Shown piece after piece: positions 50,944 through 60,092 of a stretch of 64,000 nucleotides of DNA. The stretch is taken from positions 2,046,001 to 2,110,000 of the forward strand of contig NZ_AP019654.1 in assembly GCF_009938205.1 (NCBI RefSeq), read 5' to 3'. Both the position numbers and the translations under genes were made by a program. The notes below the pieces were generated by a model, which saw nothing but the letters and a program-made list of their open reading frames with translations, ran no database searches and was not told the origin of the DNA. Position 1 is the first letter of the stretch; each line of letters starts with the position of its first letter. The DNA comes from Vibrio panuliri. GTDB lineage: Bacteria > Pseudomonadota > Gammaproteobacteria > Enterobacterales > Vibrionaceae.

Positions 50944-52818
50944 ATGCCTCAGCAAAGCCAAACGTCTCTGTTAAAGCAGCGCCGTTTTCTGCCCTATTTT
51001 ATTACTCAGTTTTTTGGGGCATTTAATGACAACATTTTTAAGAATGTTTTACTCCTGTTCGTTGCGTTTGCAGGGGCCGGAGCATTGCCGGTTTCAAGCA
51101 ACCTCTTTATAAATCTCGCTGCTGGCTTGTTTATTCTGCCCTTTTTCCTTTTTTCAGCCTCTGCCGGAGTGTTGGCTGATAAATATGAAAAGTCTTGGTT
51201 TATTCGTAAAGTAAAGCTGGCTGAAATCGCCATAATGACCTTAGGTGCCATCGGCTTTATCACTCAAAGCTACCTTATTCTGCTGCTCCTGCTGTTTTTG
51301 ATGGGAACGCAGTCTGCTTTTTTTGGGCCGGTAAAATACGCCTTACTGCCGCAGCAACTCAAAGCAAAAGAGTTGGTCCCCGGCAATGCCCTTGTAGAAA
51401 CGGGCACTTTCTTAGCCATTTTGCTGGGAACACTTGGCGCAGGCATTATTGCTTCTGCTGAGTCTGCTAACTATGTCGCCGCCGCTTGCGTGGTGCTCTT
51501 TGCGGTGTTGGGGTATTTATCCAGCCGTTCGATTCCTGAAGCGCCTGCTTCTGCGCCTGAGCTTGAGTTCCGCTGGCAACCGATCAAACATACCAAGCAA
51601 ACCCTCGCTATTGCCAAAGCTGACCGCGTAATTTTCCAAGCGTTGATGGCAATCAGTTGGTTTTGGTTTTTAGGTGCCGCTTACCTAACCCAGTTCCCCA
51701 ACTTCACTAAGGTGTACCTTCACGGCAATGAGAGCGCTGTCTCTTTCTTGCTAGCCTTGTTTTCTGTGGGCATTGCGGTTGGGTCATTGGCGTGTGACAA
51801 ATTGTCCAATCATCGTATCGAGGTGGGGATCGTCCCATTAGGCAGTTTTGGTATTACACTGTTTGGGTGGTTAATGGCCAGCTCAATACCTGCTGATCTC
51901 CCTCAATTTGAAACCTTTACCCAGTTTATTAGCCACCAAGCGTTGTGGCCTGTATTTGCCTACCTATTACTGCTAGGTGCATCTGGCGGTGTATTTATTG
52001 TTCCACTCTATGCGCTGATGCAACAACGTGCGAAAGCAACTCAGCGTGCACAAGTTGTCGCGGCGCTGAATATCTATAACTCACTGTTTATGGTAGGGAG
52101 TGCTGTGTTAGGCATTGTTTGCCTATCAGTGCTTGAGTTATCGATTCCGCAACTGTTCTTATTACTCGCGGCACTGAATCTGCTGGTGGCAGTTTATCTG
52201 TTTATTCAAGTGCCTATTTTTGTTGTGCGCTTTTTAGTCTGGGTGATCACTCATACTATGTATCGCGTTCAGCACAAAAACTTGCACCATCTACCAGAGA
52301 AAGGCGGTGCCTTAATTGTCTGCAACCATGTAAGCTACATGGATGCCTTATTGCTTAGTGCCGTATGCCCACGCTTGATCCGCTTCGTTATGGAGGAGGA
52401 TTACGCAAACCTGCCACCGATTCGGGGCTTCCTTAAGCGAGCTGGGGTTATTCCTATCTCTGCCACCCGCCGAGGCAGCATTCGCCGCGCCTTCGATGAG
52501 GTGGAACAGGCGCTAAGTGAAGGTCACATCGTTTGTATTTTCCCAGAGGGACGATTGACCGCCGATGGCGAAATGAACGACTTTATGCGAGGAATGGACA
52601 TTGTGTTGCGCCGCAGTCCGGTTCCGGTAATACCGATGGCACTCAAAGGGTTATGGGGCAGTTACTTCAGCCGCTATAAGGGACGGGCCTGCCAAGGACG
52701 CCCTACCCGTTTTTGGTCGAAAATTGAGATTGAAGCTGGGGTTCCAGTTGCACCACAAGATGCAACAACGCAGCTAATGCAACACAAGGTCGCGGAACTT
52801 CGCGGTGATTGGTATTAG
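50944..52818 (+). CDS. MFS transporter fused to PlsC-type acyltransferase
   Basis: 624-aa inner-membrane protein. Residues about 10-410 are a 12-helix MFS transporter like the lysophospholipid flippase LplT (PYFITQFFGAFNDNIFKN); residues about 430-620 are a 1-acylglycerol-phosphate acyltransferase domain with NHVSYMD (NHx4D) and FPEGRLT. Larger homologues carry a third acyl-ACP synthetase domain, absent here. It should import and re-acylate lysophospholipids. AAGGAAG precedes the ATG. Confidence 0.86.
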   Translation: MPQQSQTSLLKQRRFLPYFITQFFGAFNDNIFKNVLLLFVAFAGAGALPVSSNLFINLAAGLFILPFFLFSASAGVLADKYEKSWFIRKVKLAEIAIMTLGAIGFITQSYLILLLLLFLMGTQSAFFGPVKYALLPQQLKAKELVPGNALVETGTFLAILLGTLGAGIIASAESANYVAAACVVLFAVLGYLSSRSIPEAPASAPELEFRWQPIKHTKQTLAIAKADRVIFQALMAISWFWFLGAAYLTQFPNFTKVYLHGNESAVSFLLALFSVGIAVGSLACDKLSNHRIEVGIVPLGSFGITLFGWLMASSIPADLPQFETFTQFISHQALWPVFAYLLLLGASGGVFIVPLYALMQQRAKATQRAQVVAALNIYNSLFMVGSAVLGIVCLSVLELSIPQLFLLLAALNLLVAVYLFIQVPIFVVRFLVWVITHTMYRVQHKNLHHLPEKGGALIVCNHVSYMDALLLSAVCPRLIRFVMEEDYANLPPIRGFLKRAGVIPISATRRGSIRRAFDEVEQALSEGHIVCIFPEGRLTADGEMNDFMRGMDIVLRRSPVPVIPMALKGLWGSYFSRYKGRACQGRPTRFWSKIEIEAGVPVAPQDATTQLMQHKVAELRGDWY

Positions 52819-52834
52819 ATCAACCTGAGTAGTT

Positions 52835-52851
52835 GTTCAATTAAATTGAAC
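52835..52851. promoter_or_regulatory. 17-bp perfect palindrome upstream of yeiH
   Basis: GTTCAATT-A-AATTGAAC, followed by a third half-like TTGTTCA at 52854-52860. It shares the TTGAAC half-site with the palindrome in front of the TetR-type gene. Confidence 0.4.
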
Positions 52852-52872
52852 TATTGTTCAAAACATTCAGAC

Positions 52873-52900
52873 TTACTGATCTCAACAACTCAGTTAGAAT
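52873..52900 (+). promoter_or_regulatory. Candidate promoter of yeiH
   Basis: TTACTG (52873-52878), 16-bp spacer, TAGAAT (52895-52900). The predicted start lies just before the terminator hairpin at 52913. Confidence 0.35.
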
Positions 52901-52911
52901 GCCATCCTTTC

Positions 52912-52949
52912 TAAAAGCGAGGAGTACTTCCTCGCTTTTCTCTCTTTTT
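52912..52949 (+). terminator. Terminator or attenuator between MFS-PlsC and yeiH
   Basis: AAAAGCGAGGA (52913-52923) pairs with TCCTCGCTTTT (52929-52939) and is followed by CTCTCTTTTT. It ends 14 nt before the yeiH start codon, so it may both end the upstream operon and attenuate yeiH. Confidence 0.75.
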
Positions 52950-52963
52950 AACACAGATGAACC

Positions 52964-53887
52964 ATGACCAATTATAAACGCACTCTTCCTTTTTTCTTCG
53001 CTTTAATGGTGTGTGTCACGCCTTGGGTAACCTCGCCAACGGCCCTGATTATCGGCTTTTTACTCGCGTCACTTGGCCTTGTGCCTGAACAGTTCAACTT
53101 GACTAAAATCACCAAAAAACTTTTGGCGTACTCGATTGTTGGTCTCGGGTTTGGCATTCATTTTGAGCAAGCACTGGCGGTCACCTCAAACGGAATTGGC
53201 ATTATCATTACCAGTATTCTTGGCACCTTAACTGTCGGCTGGTGGTTAACCAAGTTACTCAAACTTGAGCAAAAGTTGGGCTATTTAATTTCGGCGGGTA
53301 CCGCGATTTGTGGAGGTAGTGCAATTGCGGCGGTATCTCCAGCCATCAAAGCCAAAGATGAGGATATTGGTTTAGCTTTAGCAACGGTATTTGTACTTAA
53401 CTCGCTCGCGCTATTTATTTTCCCTGTAATTGGTCACGCCTTAGGACTGGATCAGCAGACTTTTGGTACTTGGGCAGCGATTGCAATTCACGACACTTCG
53501 TCTGTGGTGGGTGCCGCTTCTGCCTACGGTGAAGAAGCACTGACTACCGCAACCACACTTAAATTGGCTCGCGCGTTATGGATTATTCCAGTGGCGTTTG
53601 TCAGTGCGTTTATTTTCCGCAATGACTCAAAAAAAATCACCATTCCATACTTTATCTTATTTTATTGCGCTGCCATTGCATTTAGCGATTTACTGCCACA
53701 GTTTGAGACGATTTACACCCTTATCTTCGATATCTCAAAACGCGCTTTGGTGATCTGCTTATTCTTGATTGGTTGCGGAATTTCGGTGACTAAACTAAAA
53801 GCAGCTGGCATGAAACCATTGATGTTTGGTGTGAGTTTATGGGTGATGATTTCGGTCAGCTCACTAGCTTGGCTGATGCTCGCTTAA
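52964..53887 (+). CDS. yeiH: YeiH-family putative sulfate exporter
   Basis: 307-aa inner-membrane protein with about ten helices. Conserved segments are [55 protein letters not shown] and [12 protein letters not shown]. Family members are annotated as sulfate or sulfonate-linked exporters, mostly without direct proof. No LysR partner is adjacent. It begins directly behind a terminator hairpin. Confidence 0.86.
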   Translation: MTNYKRTLPFFFALMVCVTPWVTSPTALIIGFLLASLGLVPEQFNLTKITKKLLAYSIVGLGFGIHFEQALAVTSNGIGIIITSILGTLTVGWWLTKLLKLEQKLGYLISAGTAICGGSAIAAVSPAIKAKDEDIGLALATVFVLNSLALFIFPVIGHALGLDQQTFGTWAAIAIHDTSSVVGAASAYGEEALTTATTLKLARALWIIPVAFVSAFIFRNDSKKITIPYFILFYCAAIAFSDLLPQFETIYTLIFDISKRALVICLFLIGCGISVTKLKAAGMKPLMFGVSLWVMISVSSLAWLMLA

Positions 53888-53921
53888 GCAGAGTACAGCA
53901 ATCACGAATATGAGCCTGATG

Positions 53922-54095
53922 TTAAAGATCTTCAGGCTCAATAACTAAGCGGCTTTTTTTCTCTTTCCGATAGTTCACCACCAAAGCAATCACCGCAATA
54001 AATCCAGCCAGTTCTGCTAACGCGCGATAAAGCCCTTCCGTCTGTGTCGCCAGTGCGATTTGCAACAAAACAAACACTATCAATCCAATCTTCAT
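53922..54095 (-). CDS. Small two-helix membrane protein
   Basis: A 57-codon minus-strand frame starting MKIGLIVFVLLQIALATQ and ending VVNYRKEKKSRL-VIEPEDL. It has two hydrophobic segments (about 2-17 and 27-41), a positively charged loop after the second and an acidic tail, the layout of a small inner-membrane protein. ATGGATATAAAGCG precedes the ATG (weak GGA at about 9 nt). Its last codons overlap a 9-bp hairpin (TGAGCCTGA...TCAGGCTCA, 53911-53940). No family recognised. Confidence 0.6.
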   Translation of the reverse strand: MKIGLIVFVLLQIALATQTEGLYRALAELAGFIAVIALVVNYRKEKKSRLVIEPEDL

Positions 54096-54174
54096 CGCTT
54101 TATATCCATATCGCTATAATTTAGCGGTAATTATGAATTAGAGTTATAAAGATGAGAAATTCAGTTTTGCTCTA

Positions 54175-55575
54175 TTAAATAACTGTAAAGTCTGTATTGG
54201 CACTCACCCAAGCTTTGAGTTCGCTGCGCGACACCTTAATCCCGCCAGTCTGCAAACTCTGCGGCAGAGCGAAATAATGAGAGGGATGCTTAAACTTAAC
54301 CAAGCGCTCGGCTAACCAAACGCTGAGATCCAGTTTCTCAATAGCAACTGAAGTGTCGATAAATGCAATCGGGCGAGCACCAAACTCGGCGTCTTGCACT
54401 GCAACCACCAAAGCAAGTTGCACGTCTGAATGGGAATTAATGGCTTGCTCAATCTCTTCACAGTGGATGTTCTCGCCACCAGAAATAAACTGATTGTCCG
54501 CTCGACCTTTGATCACCAATTCTTGATTATCCAGCCACCCCCCCAAATCTTTGCTATCAAACCACCCTTGCGGGTCAACAATCGGAGTAAGCTCTCCTTG
54601 CTGATAGTAACCACTTGCTAATGTATCACCAGCAATAAAAATGCGCCCATTTCTGAGCTCAATTTGGCGTCGTGGCAAGACTCTTCCAGCACTGTACTGA
54701 GCATCAATTTGCTTCGCGGTTACTGTCGATGCGGCTTCAGTCATACCGTAGCCGAGCCATGTTTCTATACCTTGCTGCGCAGCTTGCTGGCTCAGGGCTA
54801 GCGGCACATGGCTCCCCCCAAGCAAGACATGGCTCAGAGTAAGTGATGCCTCTGTTGCCAGTAAACGGCTAAGTTGGGTCGCGACCAGTGAAGCGTGCGT
54901 CACACCTTGTATATCCGCAGTCAATTCTCCACTACCGACTTTTAAACCCGCACCAGCCAATAGCCAACGATAAATAATCGCCAGACCAGAAACATGGTAC
55001 ATAGGCAAACTTAGCAACCAAGTATCTTGTGCAGTAAAGCTAAAACGCTCCAGCAAACCTTGAGCGGACGCGAGATGTTGTTGATGGGTGTGTGCGACAG
55101 CCTTGGGTGCCCCGGTAGAGCCTGAGGTGAAAATAATTGATGCCAAGCCATCGGCACGATAGCCAACAACTGTGTCGCTGCTGGCTTCATCGAAATCTAT
55201 CAATTGAATGTTCGATAGTCGATAAGGCTGCGCGCCATTGCCAAACCAAACCCTAGCGATTTCGTCCTTGGCGTATAGGGTCGCCAACTTACTTTGCAGG
55301 CTAGCTCGAGGCTGAGGCATAGTAATCGCACACACTGCCCCAATCTCCATGCACGCAAGATAGATGAAAACCAGTTCAGCGCTATTTCTCGCCACGCAAG
55401 TGACCACGTCCCCCGCTGCGATTCCCTGTTGCTGCAACGTGGCAACGCAGCGCAGTACCGCTTGCTCAAGCTGTTGCCAAGAGTAGCGTCGGGCTTGGGT
55501 ACTTAACGCGAAACAATTTGGGCTCTTACGAGCCCAATAGTGCAAAGGTGATTCGGTATCGAAGTCTGGTTGCAT
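54175..55575 (-). CDS. menE: o-Succinylbenzoate-CoA ligase
   Basis: 466-aa adenylate-forming enzyme. IIFTSGSTGAPKAVAHTH (P-loop), LGYGMTEAAS, SKDLGGW and the C-terminal KFKHPSHYFALPQSLQTGGIKVSR are present. It activates o-succinylbenzoate for MenB in menaquinone synthesis. It overlaps the end of menC by one base and is the last gene of the run. Confidence 0.93.
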   Translation of the reverse strand: MQPDFDTESPLHYWARKSPNCFALSTQARRYSWQQLEQAVLRCVATLQQQGIAAGDVVTCVARNSAELVFIYLACMEIGAVCAITMPQPRASLQSKLATLYAKDEIARVWFGNGAQPYRLSNIQLIDFDEASSDTVVGYRADGLASIIFTSGSTGAPKAVAHTHQQHLASAQGLLERFSFTAQDTWLLSLPMYHVSGLAIIYRWLLAGAGLKVGSGELTADIQGVTHASLVATQLSRLLATEASLTLSHVLLGGSHVPLALSQQAAQQGIETWLGYGMTEAASTVTAKQIDAQYSAGRVLPRRQIELRNGRIFIAGDTLASGYYQQGELTPIVDPQGWFDSKDLGGWLDNQELVIKGRADNQFISGGENIHCEEIEQAINSHSDVQLALVVAVQDAEFGARPIAFIDTSVAIEKLDLSVWLAERLVKFKHPSHYFALPQSLQTGGIKVSRSELKAWVSANTDFTVI

Positions 55576-56561
55576 TACACTTGCCAGATGAGCGCTTGAT
55601 CTGACAATTTAGCAAGCGGCAGTGGGCAGTCTGGCCAAGGCGTTTCAAGTTGCTGCGTAAACAAGCCAATCGTATCTAACCCTGGCACTTCATCAGGCAA
55701 CTGCCATTTAGCTAGACGAGCGAGCTGCGTTAAGCCTAAGCTCGATTCAATACTTGAACTGATCACCGCCTTGATACCTAGCGATTTTGCACGCGCGATC
55801 AGTTCTAAACAAAGTTGCACTGAGCCTATCAACGTCGGTTTGATAATGATGGTCTTAACACCAGTAAAATCTTCCAGTTTAAAGTCAGGCTTGCGCACCG
55901 AGTGTTGTAAGGTTTCATCCCAAGCAATCGCAATGCCTGTACTGATGGCAAACGAGAAGCTGTCGCCTGGAACTTCACAAGGCTCTTCAATAAACTCGAT
56001 ACGTTGACGGAATGACGGGGTGATATAGCTGGCGAACTTCAGCGCTTTTTCTTTGGTCCAAGCGCGATTCGCATCTAAGCGCAGATTAAGATCTGGAATC
56101 GATTCAAGAAACAGATTCGCCACCATACCATCACGAATTGGCTCATAGAGACCAACTTTAATTTTGGCGACTTTTTTACCTTCCATCGCCATCAGTTTTG
56201 GCAATAGTTCATCAGGGTCACCACTGCATAGTGGTGCGGAGCGATAAATCCCCTCGAGAGGTAGACCTTCTTCTAGCTCCAGTAATGCCATCGATAAACC
56301 AAACGCTACCGAAGGAGCAAGTAACTGATAGTCTGGCTGATTGCCTTGTTTCCAACTCGTCAGTTGTTCGACGATTTGCGTGTAAGCCTCATCCATGGTT
56401 TCGGTGCTGAAACCGGGTAATGGCGCGATTTCTCCGCGACCCACTCGACCATTTTCGGTCAGTTCAATGACAAAACCTTCACGTTCTTTTAAGCGGTTGT
56501 CACGTAGGATCACGCCACTGTCCATTGGTAATGCGTAGCGATACAGTTTGGCAGATCTCAT
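55575..56561 (-). CDS. menC: o-Succinylbenzoate synthase
   Basis: 328-aa enolase-superfamily dehydratase. The catalytic Lys pair motif AKIKVGLYEP, metal ligands in LRLDANRAW, FIEEPCE and AWDETLQ, and the second Lys in IIKPTLIGS are all present. A 171-bp gap with a large palindrome separates it from menB, so it may have its own promoter. Confidence 0.93.
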   Translation of the reverse strand: MRSAKLYRYALPMDSGVILRDNRLKEREGFVIELTENGRVGRGEIAPLPGFSTETMDEAYTQIVEQLTSWKQGNQPDYQLLAPSVAFGLSMALLELEEGLPLEGIYRSAPLCSGDPDELLPKLMAMEGKKVAKIKVGLYEPIRDGMVANLFLESIPDLNLRLDANRAWTKEKALKFASYITPSFRQRIEFIEEPCEVPGDSFSFAISTGIAIAWDETLQHSVRKPDFKLEDFTGVKTIIIKPTLIGSVQLCLELIARAKSLGIKAVISSSIESSLGLTQLARLAKWQLPDEVPGLDTIGLFTQQLETPWPDCPLPLAKLSDQALIWQV

Positions 56562-56633
56562 ACCAATCTTTCCCTTGTTCTCTTTTTTATTGTTATAACT
56601 AACTGGTGCAACATTTAAGTAGCACTTAATAAA

Positions 56634-56713
56634 TCAGAGTCATTGTAGCTAGGAGAAGAGGCGCTATTTACAAGCGTAAATGAGCATCTTCGACAACGCT
56701 AGAATGGCTCTGA
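56634..56713. repeat. 80-bp nested palindrome between menB and menC
   Basis: Outer arms 56634-56649 (TCAGAGTCATTGTAGC) and 56698-56713 (GCTAGAATGGCTCTGA) match at 14 of 16 positions. Inside, GAAGA and TCTTC can pair, and the apex is a perfect ATTTAC-AAGC-GTAAAT hairpin. It could be a processed intercistronic structure or a dispersed palindromic element. Confidence 0.6.
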
Positions 56714-56732
56714 CGACCTAAGTGTTCTTAAA

Positions 56733-57599
56733 TTACGGGTTGCGAGGAAACTTGTTAAAGTCCGGACGACGCTTCTCGTTAAACGCGTTGCGACCTTCCT
56801 GACCTTCATCTGTCATGTAGAACATCATGGTTGCGTTACCGGCAAGCTCTTGTAGACCAGCTTGACCATCGCAATCAGCGTTTAGCGCAGCTTTCAAACA
56901 ACGTAGCGCCATTGGGCTGTGCTGGAGTGTCTCACGACACCAACGAACTGTCTCTTTCTCAAGATCTTCAAGCGGCACAACTGTGTTGACTAGCCCCATA
57001 TCCAATGCTTCTTGAGCGTTGTAGAAACGACATAGGAACCAAATTTCACGCGCTTTCTTCTGGCCAACGATACGCGCCATGTAAGAAGCACCCCAACCGC
57101 CGTCGAACGAACCAACTTTAGGACCCGTTTGACCAAACTGTGCATTTTCAGCCGCAATGGTTAGGTCGCACATCATATGCAGAACATGACCACCGCCGAC
57201 TGCCCAACCCGCTACCGAGGCAATCACTGGTTTAGGACAAGTGCGAATTTGACGTTGGAAATCCAACACGTTTAGGTGATGAGTGCCACCTTCATCGCGA
57301 TAGCCGCCGTAGTCACCACGAATCTTCTGGTCGCCACCAGAGCAGAATGCATCTTCGCCAAGACCCGTTAAAATAATGACACCCACTTGCTCATCATAAC
57401 GAGCGTCAGCAAGCGCGTTGATCATCTCTTTGACGGTTTGCGGACGGAAAGCATTGCGCACTTGAGGACGCGCAATCGTGATCTTCGCGATACCATCGTC
57501 TGATTTGTGGTACTGAATATCTTCATATTCACCGCTGCAGTCATTCCAGTTTACTGGTGCGTATAGTTCTTCTTCTGAAATACCTACTGTTTTAGCCAT
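56733..57599 (-). CDS. menB: 1,4-Dihydroxy-2-naphthoyl-CoA synthase
   Basis: 288-aa crotonase-fold enzyme closing the second naphthoate ring. [37 protein letters not shown] and [22 protein letters not shown] are MenB signatures; the C-terminal [16 protein letters not shown] is also diagnostic. Follows menH after 17 nt. Confidence 0.95.
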   Translation of the reverse strand: MAKTVGISEEELYAPVNWNDCSGEYEDIQYHKSDDGIAKITIARPQVRNAFRPQTVKEMINALADARYDEQVGVIILTGLGEDAFCSGGDQKIRGDYGGYRDEGGTHHLNVLDFQRQIRTCPKPVIASVAGWAVGGGHVLHMMCDLTIAAENAQFGQTGPKVGSFDGGWGASYMARIVGQKKAREIWFLCRFYNAQEALDMGLVNTVVPLEDLEKETVRWCRETLQHSPMALRCLKAALNADCDGQAGLQELAGNATMMFYMTDEGQEGRNAFNEKRRPDFNKFPRNP

Positions 57600-57616
57600 G
57601 GTGATTCCTGTTGTTG

Positions 57617-58411
57617 TTAATCACTCGCCTTCGCGAGTTTGAATTGATTTAATACTTCGACCGCAAAAGCTCTCGGGTGTTCATAATGAACATTGTGTCC
57701 AGCTTGTGCAATCTGGGAGAAAGACAACCCACTCTGTTTAGCAAGTTGGCTAAACTTGTCGTCTTTCTCACCGCAAATATAGTGCAAATCGATGTTAGCT
57801 GCGCTGAGCGCTGATAACAGATACGGCTGTTTTGCTAATGAGGTCGCTTTAAGCATTCGACTAATCGCTTCCCCTAGATTAGCACTGCGCTTGGCGATCA
57901 GTGTTTGTCTTTGCTCATGGTTTAATGAAGAAAACACCGCTTGTTGATACCAATCGGCTAAAACCCGCTCAATTGGTTCTGCGGCAAAACGCTCAGCCCA
58001 GACAAGATCGTTTTGCCATCGTGCGTGGCGTGCATCATCGTCAGGTAAACCAAAATTACCACCTTCAATAATCGCCTTGATTAGGTTTAGCTCATCAAAA
58101 TGGTGTTTGGCAATACCATACATGGCAATGCGCCCGCCAAGCGAATAACCGACTAAAATAACCGGTCGCTGCGGTGAGACCACGCTCTGTACGGTTTGCT
58201 TAACTTGCTGGCAGACTTGCTCAAAGCTATCACACGAGATAGTTTGACTGTGCCCATGTCCGGGAAGATCAAGAGTAAGAATTGGCATATGGCGGAGGTG
58301 TTGAACACACCCCTGCCAATCAGCACCACTGCCCAACAAGCCATGCAGAAACACCAAGACTGGTGTCTCTTCATTATCCTGTTTTGGGCGGTGGTAACTA
58401 TAAGCGAGCAT
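57617..58411 (-). CDS. menH: SHCHC synthase (MenH)
   Basis: 264-aa alpha/beta hydrolase forming 2-succinyl-6-hydroxy-2,4-cyclohexadiene-1-carboxylate. [12 protein letters not shown] (oxyanion), the nucleophile in [10 protein letters not shown], and the triad His in [11 protein letters not shown] are present. It overlaps the 3' end of menD by 14 nt. Confidence 0.91.
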   Translation of the reverse strand: MLAYSYHRPKQDNEETPVLVFLHGLLGSGADWQGCVQHLRHMPILTLDLPGHGHSQTISCDSFEQVCQQVKQTVQSVVSPQRPVILVGYSLGGRIAMYGIAKHHFDELNLIKAIIEGGNFGLPDDDARHARWQNDLVWAERFAAEPIERVLADWYQQAVFSSLNHEQRQTLIAKRSANLGEAISRMLKATSLAKQPYLLSALSAANIDLHYICGEKDDKFSQLAKQSGLSFSQIAQAGHNVHYEHPRAFAVEVLNQFKLAKASD

Positions 58412-60092
58412 GAAGGTTTTGGATAACCGCTTTAATCTGTTGTGAAGCTTGTTCTGGTGGCGTTTGCACTTCCACCAACAAACAACCTCTACCTTGGGTT
58501 AGGTGTTGCTCAACCCGCGTTTGATACTCAGCAAGTGTGGTCACTCGATGATAAGCGAGCTTGAACTGCTGAGCTGCTGCCGCAAAATCGTAGCCATGTG
58601 GCATTTGATACAAACTTTGCTTTTGAGCTTGAGGGACTGGCAATAAGTCAAATATCGCCCCGCCATCATTATTGGTCACAACAATCACACAAGGTGTTTG
58701 CTGCTGGGTAAATAGTGCTAGCGAGTTAAGATCATACAGCAAAGAAGTATCACCAATGTAAAGTACACTCGGTTTGTCACTAATGCGCATTGTGCCGGCG
58801 GCAGTCGCAACCAAGCCATCGATCCCTGACGCGCCACGGTTGGAGTAGACTTCGCTTTCTACGCGACCAAACATATCAACCATGCGTACAAACAAGCTAT
58901 TACCGAGAAAGACATCGGTATCTGCCGGTAACTCAACTAATGAAGTCGCAAGTGCCATTTCAGTTAAACGGCTATCTTGATGAGTTTGTTCTAACACCGA
59001 CTGAGCAACATGATCACTGAGTTGCTTACCAAACTCAGCCCATCCCTTTCCAGTCTCACGCCACTGATGACTCAGTGATTGATTCAACCAAGAGGTAATG
59101 TCCGTCAGATGGTGAATCTGCATTCGATGATCTTGGTTATTGCGCGCCGCACTGGGACTCACATAGTGATATTCAACATCTGCCTGCGCTAGCCATTGAT
59201 TAAAACGTTTTGCAACAATGCGTGAGCCAATTTGCAGGACTAAATCCGCTTGATTGAGCAAACGACGACCCGCTTCTGTTTGTAACCATGCATCGTAGTA
59301 TGCCCAGTCACTGCTTGCACCGGATTGGGGATCGCACAGCACTGGCCATGCCAATTTTTCCGCTAACTTTTTAGCAAGCTCAGCCTGCGACTTAGAAACA
59401 CTACCAACAATGATTAGCCCTTTGCGCCCCTGCCATTGCGACACATCAAACCACGGGGTTGAAACCGCGCAATATTGCTCAGTGTAACGTTCCCCACTCT
59501 GCTGCCAATGAGCAACCGAGTCGAGGTAATCTTGATAGAGTGATTTAGCTTGATCTGAATATAGCGGTTCAGGGAAGGCACAATTAATGTGGATCGCACT
59601 GCCCTCACGAGCTTGCTGATGCATAACGTCATCAATCGAAGTCAGCAACCAGCGCAGAGGAACCTGTTGTGATGGGCTGGGTAATGCCAGCTCGGCGCAG
59701 ACATGGCTGGAATAAATGCCCGCTTGAACAATCGCTTGGTTCGCACCACAGCCGACCAACTCCACAGGGCGGTCAGCAGTCAACACCACCAATTTTTCAC
59801 CCGTTAACTTCGCTTCAGCAATGGCGGGTAATAAGTTGGCGACAGCAGTCCCTGAAGTCACTATCACCGCGACCGGTTTTTGGCTCGCTTTTGCCATTCC
59901 CAATGCAAGGAAACCTAATCCACGCTCGTCGAAATGAGTATGGATAGTCAATTTACTATTTGCATCAGCTTCTAGCGTCAGTGGCGTAGAACGCGAACCT
60001 GGGGCAACACATACTTGCTCAACGCCAAAGCGCGTGAGCTCTTCGAGCAATGTTTGACACCAAATTCTATTTAATACGGCTTGATCATGCAT
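58398..60092 (-). CDS. menD: SEPHCHC synthase (MenD)
   Basis: 564-aa thiamine-diphosphate enzyme joining isochorismate and 2-oxoglutarate. N-terminal [44 protein letters not shown] and the ThDP/Mg segment [13 protein letters not shown]...[10 protein letters not shown] are diagnostic. The ATG overlaps the menF stop (TAATG). Confidence 0.95.
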   Translation of the reverse strand: MHDQAVLNRIWCQTLLEELTRFGVEQVCVAPGSRSTPLTLEADANSKLTIHTHFDERGLGFLALGMAKASQKPVAVIVTSGTAVANLLPAIAEAKLTGEKLVVLTADRPVELVGCGANQAIVQAGIYSSHVCAELALPSPSQQVPLRWLLTSIDDVMHQQAREGSAIHINCAFPEPLYSDQAKSLYQDYLDSVAHWQQSGERYTEQYCAVSTPWFDVSQWQGRKGLIIVGSVSKSQAELAKKLAEKLAWPVLCDPQSGASSDWAYYDAWLQTEAGRRLLNQADLVLQIGSRIVAKRFNQWLAQADVEYHYVSPSAARNNQDHRMQIHHLTDITSWLNQSLSHQWRETGKGWAEFGKQLSDHVAQSVLEQTHQDSRLTEMALATSLVELPADTDVFLGNSLFVRMVDMFGRVESEVYSNRGASGIDGLVATAAGTMRISDKPSVLYIGDTSLLYDLNSLALFTQQQTPCVIVVTNNDGGAIFDLLPVPQAQKQSLYQMPHGYDFAAAAQQFKLAYHRVTTLAEYQTRVEQHLTQGRGCLLVEVQTPPEQASQQIKAVIQNLHARL

